Positions 6,300 to 9,271 of a stretch of 9,271 nt of DNA are shown here, one piece after another. The position numbers and the translations under genes were made by a program. Numbering within the stretch: the first letter of the stretch is position 1; the number at the start of each line of letters is the position of its first letter. Source of the DNA: an uncultured Caryophanales bacterium (GTDB lineage: Bacteria; Bacillota_I; Bacilli_A; RFN20; CAG-826); assembly GCA_946622925.1 (NCBI GenBank), contig CAMOQM010000028.1:1-9271 (forward strand), read 5' to 3'. The notes beneath the pieces are model-generated. The model searched no databases. It had not been told where the DNA came from and was given only the letters and a program-made list of their open reading frames with translations.

Positions 6300-7385
6300 T
6301 TAGATCTGCCTTCTGTCTTTGCCGGTTTTGGTGTAATACTCGGCTTTATCTTTGTACATCATCTCATCGGCTTTCTTAACCATTTCCTCGAGGTTCTTGG
6401 TCGGGGCGGGGTTATAGCAATAACCGATGGAACAACTATATTTGGTTTGGTCGACCTTGGCTTGGATCCAGGCCACCAAATCTTTGACTTCTTCTTCGCT
6501 TGTCTTGCGGCAAATAATCATGAATTCGTCGCCACCCATCCTATAAACGGATTGCTTTAAGCTGACCGAACTAGAGAAGCATAAGGCCAAAGTGGCAATG
6601 GCTTGGTCGCCCGCCAAATGGCCCTCGTTGTCGTTAATGGTTTTTAGTCCATTCATATCAATGGAAATAAAGGCGGTTATTTCCTTGGGATTCTCCCTAA
6701 CCATCGCGTAATAAGCCTGACGGTTTAATAACCCCGTTAAGGCGTCTTTCTTGGTTAACTGAAGGATAAGGAAGACGTAATAGACGAATAAGGCCACCGC
6801 GATGGTGGTTGCGAATATCTTCGAATAATTCTTACCCATGATAAAGGGGAAGACTAAGCCAGTCGCAAATGAAACCGCCATAAAGGCGATCGGGATAATC
6901 TCGCTGGCTTGCTTGTTGCTTTGCTTAATCAGGATAAAGACGAGGAATAAGGAATAGACCCCAACCCCGATATAAGGTAAATAACCTAGCGGCCCACGGA
7001 CCAAATCCCCGGCTTCATTGATGGTGAAGACGATACCCGTCCAAATCGAAACGACATTAACGATGGCAAGCAGTCCCGCCGGGACCAAAACATACCATCT
7101 GGCCCTTTTTACCAAGGTGAACAAAATAAGGGAAAGGATGATGGGGGTGGCGCTATATCTGATGGCCATCATGATAATCCTAACGTCTCGATATTGGTTT
7201 ATCTCGCTTAGATGGAATTCGGTGTAGGTGATAATCGATAGAGCAAAGACGACGACAATTAAAACATAGAGACGAATAATGGTGTGCTTATTAAGGAAAA
7301 CCGTTATTTTCAAGGCGATTACAAAAGCGACCAAAACCATGATTAATGGCCAGTTTTGAATCAAATACTCGATAAAAACATTCAT
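6300..7385 (-). CDS. Membrane-bound diguanylate cyclase (GGDEF)
   Basis: 361 residues. About seven hydrophobic segments (roughly 13-31, 37-55, 74-92, 98-118, 135-153, 165-183 and 190-210) form a sensor region of the kind found before many GGDEF domains; the RGPLGYLPY loop lies at 130-138. The GGDEF domain starts at DALTGLLNR (214-222), has metal-binding Asp243 in ISIDMNGLK, DNEGHLAGDQA (252-262), and an intact active site GGDEF (284-288). It should join two GTP into cyclic di-GMP. The usual inhibitory RxxD motif would place Arg and Asp 9 and 6 residues before GGDEF; Ser and Gln are found there, so product inhibition is probably lost. No EAL or HD-GYP protein is in the window. AAGGGG lies 9 nt before the ATG. 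Confidence 0.9.
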   Translation of the reverse strand: MNVFIEYLIQNWPLIMVLVAFVIALKITVFLNKHTIIRLYVLIVVVFALSIITYTEFHLSEINQYRDVRIIMMAIRYSATPIILSLILFTLVKRARWYVLVPAGLLAIVNVVSIWTGIVFTINEAGDLVRGPLGYLPYIGVGVYSLFLVFILIKQSNKQASEIIPIAFMAVSFATGLVFPFIMGKNYSKIFATTIAVALFVYYVFLILQLTKKDALTGLLNRQAYYAMVRENPKEITAFISIDMNGLKTINDNEGHLAGDQAIATLALCFSSSVSLKQSVYRMGGDEFMIICRKTSEEEVKDLVAWIQAKVDQTKYSCSIGYCYNPAPTKNLEEMVKKADEMMYKDKAEYYTKTGKDRRQI

Positions 7386-7406
7386 GCTTTGGTACCCCTT
7401 CGCAAT

Positions 7407-7415
7407 ATATTATCA
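7407..7415 (-). promoter_or_regulatory. Extended -10 promoter candidate for the cyclase gene
   Basis: On the minus strand TGATAATAT holds a TGn extension before TAATAT (4 of 6 matches to TATAAT). The -35 region (CCCACG) does not match, as is usual for extended -10 promoters. The start would fall near 7400, just before the AAGGGG ribosome site, giving a leader of about 25 nt. Confidence 0.3.
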
Positions 7416-7447
7416 CCCCCAATATCAAACGTGGGGTTCCTTTTTAT

Positions 7448-7465
7448 AAAAAAGCGGCCTCTTTT
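7448..7465 (-). terminator. Weak terminator after the zinc-ribbon gene
   Basis: On the minus strand AAAAG (7465-7461), loop AGGCCG and CTTTT form a short stem that runs into six T residues (7453-7448). The stem has only one G-C pair, so it is weak and may not end all transcripts; some could continue into the cyclase gene. Confidence 0.25.
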
Positions 7466-7483
7466 GACAGCCTATAATTAGGT

Positions 7484-7663
7484 TTATTTCCCGTCCATGT
7501 TGCGGTAAATCCGCCACTTATACCCGCAATCTTGACACTGGCAATCGGTGTAATCACCGGTCGGCGAGTGGTAGTTATGGGCCCAAACGGAATGACCGTG
7601 GCAACTTTGACAGGTCAATATCCGTTCCACCACTTCCGGATTATCTTTGTGCTTCGCTTTCAT
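7484..7663 (-). CDS. Small zinc-ribbon protein
   Basis: 59 residues from ATG at 7663, the preferred start because AAAAGGG lies 6 nt before it. A GTG at 7687 would add 8 residues and overlap the previous stop as GTGA, but has a poorer ribosome site. Two pairs of cysteines, CQSC (18-21) and CQDC (43-46) with an extra Cys41, and the ending CGYKWR recall the TFIIS/RpoM-type zinc ribbon, but the acidic DE pair of TFIIS is absent, so transcript cleavage is not implied. Probably binds one zinc; nucleic-acid or protein binding is possible. It follows the 360-residue gene by 20 nt and is probably in its operon. Confidence 0.7.
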   Translation of the reverse strand: MKAKHKDNPEVVERILTCQSCHGHSVWAHNYHSPTGDYTDCQCQDCGYKWRIYRNMDGK

Positions 7664-7683
7664 AATTTGCCCTTTTTGCGAAA

Positions 7684-8766
7684 TCACATCCCGGCTTCCT
7701 GACTAATTTCTTGTTGGTTTTCCTTGATGGCCCCAATTTCATTGGGATTAATGTCTTTGGAATCTTCGAGTTCTTCCATGTCCTTGCCTAATGCGGCCTG
7801 GAAGTTAACCTGGTTATCATCGAGTTCTTGGTTAGGCTGCGGAATGGAGGAGAAGTCAATGTTCCTGTTTTCGCAGGCCCTAGTCAACGAAGGGAAATCT
7901 TCCTCGATGGCCCTTTCTTCTTCAATGGAAGTAAGCATATTGACGCAGAATTGGGCCCTGGCTTTTTGGGTGTCGCCGAGCTTGGCGATATCGGCGGCCT
8001 TAGGTAAGCCATCCCCGGGCTTCCACGAAGGGAAGACGTGTTGGAGGTATTGGTTAGAGGCCCTTTCCATCGTGTCCATATCCCCGTAGTTAACGTGGTT
8101 AGGGTTATTAAAGGCCTTATAGGCGGCATCTAAATTCTTATAGGCATTAGAAGAAGTCCCAAAAAGCCGAGACATGAATCCGCCTTTCGTGGCGTCTAAG
8201 GAATTGACTAAGGCTTGCTTACTTCCAAGCCGGTTTTCCATCCTTACCTTAATATCAAAGACCGGGGATTTCTCCAAATCGGTAACGCCTTTATTGAAAC
8301 CATCGACGAAGATTAGGCCCGCCAAACGTTTGCAGTTGTAATACAGATCGGCATCGTTTTTGTTTGGCTTGCTGGAGTTAGACAAATCGTGAGCCAATTT
8401 TTCGGCACTACCTTTGAAATATCCGGCGGGATTACCCATGATCATCTCGGCGGCCAAATCCTCGGCCTCGTTTTGGACATAGGGGTTAACGACATGGGGA
8501 TAATCTTCCAAATCCGTCTCCGATTCCTCGAAGAAACGTTCCTTTAACTCAGCGGAAGCATCCGCTAACTTCATTCTGACGATATGGACGACTTCCTCAA
8601 TGGAGTAATCGGGTTCGACATCATTAGAGGCCCCATAGGAAAGGACGTACCTAGTGGCAAAAGCCACTTTGTCGTTGATATCATCCATCTCGTCGAATCG
8701 GTGGGCGAAATCGGCCATAGAAACATAGGTTACATTACGCAGCTCTTCTTTTGTCAATCTAGGCAT
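7684..8766 (-). CDS. Unrecognised acidic cytosolic protein
   Basis: 360 residues; I do not recognise a family. There is no signal peptide and no membrane segment. The protein is acidic and appears largely alpha-helical. The N-terminal part (1-190) holds helices rich in Glu/Asp and one central hydrophobic segment, CKRLAGLIFVDGF (145-157). Residues 195-219 contain GGFMSRLFG followed by an aromatic-rich helix (YKNLDAAYKAF). The C-terminus (about 305-360) is Asn/Gln/Glu-rich and probably disordered. No catalytic motif is evident. A strong GGGGAGGGG ribosome site precedes the ATG, which argues for good expression. It leads a likely two-gene unit with the zinc-ribbon protein and is divergent from a small membrane protein. 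A scaffold or adaptor role is possible but unproven. Confidence 0.75.
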   Translation of the reverse strand: MPRLTKEELRNVTYVSMADFAHRFDEMDDINDKVAFATRYVLSYGASNDVEPDYSIEEVVHIVRMKLADASAELKERFFEESETDLEDYPHVVNPYVQNEAEDLAAEMIMGNPAGYFKGSAEKLAHDLSNSSKPNKNDADLYYNCKRLAGLIFVDGFNKGVTDLEKSPVFDIKVRMENRLGSKQALVNSLDATKGGFMSRLFGTSSNAYKNLDAAYKAFNNPNHVNYGDMDTMERASNQYLQHVFPSWKPGDGLPKAADIAKLGDTQKARAQFCVNMLTSIEEERAIEEDFPSLTRACENRNIDFSSIPQPNQELDDNQVNFQAALGKDMEELEDSKDINPNEIGAIKENQQEISQEAGM

Positions 8767-8810
8767 ACTTCAACCCCTCCCCTCGTTTTATAGGCATATT
8801 CTAATAAAAG

Positions 8811-8832
8811 GTGTGCAACAAAACTGTCACAC
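8811..8832. promoter_or_regulatory. Imperfect 22-bp inverted repeat, possible operator
   Basis: GTGTGCAA (8811-8818) and TGTCACAC (8825-8832) are inverted with 6 of 8 positions matching, including the outer five, around a 6-bp spacer. The repeat lies in the 135-bp divergent region upstream of both the 360-residue gene and the membrane-protein gene, as expected for a dimeric repressor site. Confidence 0.35.
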
Positions 8833-8849
8833 AGCCGAAGATAAAAGGG

Positions 8850-8877
8850 TTAAAAGTTAGAAAGAAAAGGGTATACT
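8850..8877 (+). promoter_or_regulatory. Candidate promoter for the membrane-protein gene
   Basis: TTAAAA (8850-8855, 4 of 6 matches) and TATACT (8872-8877, 5 of 6) are separated by 16 bp. The start would fall near 8884, directly before the AAAGGA ribosome site at 8886-8891. For the opposite gene, minus-strand boxes (TAGAAT or TATAAA near 8787-8802) are present without a clear -35. Confidence 0.4.
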
Positions 8878-8901
8878 TTCCTCAGAAAGGAACAATTTGA
8901 C

Positions 8902-9271
8902 ATGAAAAACAAAACTTCCGTTTGGTCCATCATCATTTTGATCGCCACCATTATCTCCCTCATCCTCTTGGTTACCGAGATTATTGTCTTGGCCAATGGC
9001 ATGCCCGCCGTTAGCGCCGCCGCTAAGCAAGCCGCTACCGAACAAGGCTTGGCCCCGGCCGAAGTCGACCTCTTTGTCTCGATTGCAATCGGCACCGCGG
9101 TTGGAGTCTTCGTCTTCGCCTCGATTCTAGATATCCTCAAGATCATAGGCGGATTCCTCTTCTCGCTTAAGGGAAAATGGGGCATCTTCTGCATCGTCAT
9201 GGCCATCTTGGGTGGAATTGGTTCGGTTTATTCCTTAATCAATGCCATCGTCAATAAGTCCGGTACCGGTA
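8902..9271 (+). CDS. Small membrane protein (3' end beyond window)
   Basis: An open frame of 123 codons runs from ATG at 8902 to the right edge. AAAGGA lies 10 nt upstream. Three hydrophobic segments are visible: about 8-31, 57-87 and 93-115, separated by an Ala-rich, mildly polar segment (34-56) and a short SLKGKWG loop. Lys residues at the N-terminus place it inside; the 34-56 segment would then be outside. Codons are rich in C-ending forms (ATC, GTC, GCC), like the neighbouring genes. No family is recognised, and the missing C-terminus could change the picture. Confidence 0.7.
   Translation, partial: MKNKTSVWSIIILIATIISLILLVTEIIVLANGMPAVSAAAKQAATEQGLAPAEVDLFVSIAIGTAVGVFVFASILDILKIIGGFLFSLKGKWGIFCIVMAILGGIGSVYSLINAIVNKSGTG

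Noticed and set aside
7464..7478. TTGACA followed by TATAAT on the plus strand
   Set aside because: Both boxes are perfect but only 3 bp apart, and no plus-strand gene follows; no partner box exists at 16-18 bp for either.
7386..7483. c-di-GMP riboswitch in front of the cyclase gene
   Set aside because: The region is short and lacks the conserved GEMM core; only a small CCCCA/TGGGG hairpin is seen.
7724..8089. 121-codon plus-strand frame opposite the 360-residue gene
   Set aside because: Ser/Leu/Met-rich composition typical of an antisense shadow, no ribosome site, no domain.
8850..9206. 118-codon minus-strand frame opposite the right-edge membrane protein
   Set aside because: Lies opposite a well-formed gene with ribosome site and membrane segments; its Met/Lys/Thr-rich composition looks like a shadow.

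Overview
The window reads as chromosomal DNA from a low-GC Gram-positive-type bacterium, most likely an uncultured gut Firmicute (Bacilli-like). The protein families, the AAGG/GGAGG ribosome sites and sigma-A-like promoter boxes all fit this. TGA is used as a stop (end of the 360-residue gene at 7684) and TGG encodes Trp, so the Mycoplasma code does not apply. This placement is inference; there is no rRNA or other marker gene. I see no IS element, CRISPR array, tRNA or rRNA.

Layout: (1) 1-1175, minus: a secreted class-3-type lipase, cut by the left edge. (2) 1291-2442, plus: a fusion of a STAS (anti-anti-sigma-like) domain to an APH/choline-kinase-fold phosphotransferase, with a hairpin terminator after it. 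(3) 2443-2667: a non-coding stretch with two kinds of short direct repeats, including five copies of ATGACAAA, four of them exactly 10 bp apart. (4) 2668-3729, plus: a P-loop ATPase with a C-terminal winged-helix-like region, and a terminator. (5) 3769-4497, minus: a two-helix membrane protein whose C-terminal half consists of five 16-residue beta-hairpin-like repeats. (6) 4580-6294, plus: an HD-domain hydrolase of the YpgQ/YedJ type and an alkaline-phosphatase-superfamily phosphodiesterase, 8 nt apart. (7) 6300-7385, minus: a membrane diguanylate cyclase without the inhibitory I-site. (8) 8766 to 7484, minus: a two-gene unit of an unrecognised acidic 360-residue protein and a small zinc-ribbon protein. 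(9) 8902 to the right edge, plus: a small membrane protein, cut off.

There is no single pathway here. The themes are signalling (STAS-kinase, diguanylate cyclase), phosphate-ester or nucleotide hydrolysis (HD plus phosphodiesterase) and membrane or secreted functions. The points most worth a second look are the phased repeat array in front of the ATPase gene, the STAS-kinase fusion, the 16-residue repeat protein, the apparently leaderless divergent promoter pair at 4498-4580, and the unknown protein/zinc-ribbon pair.
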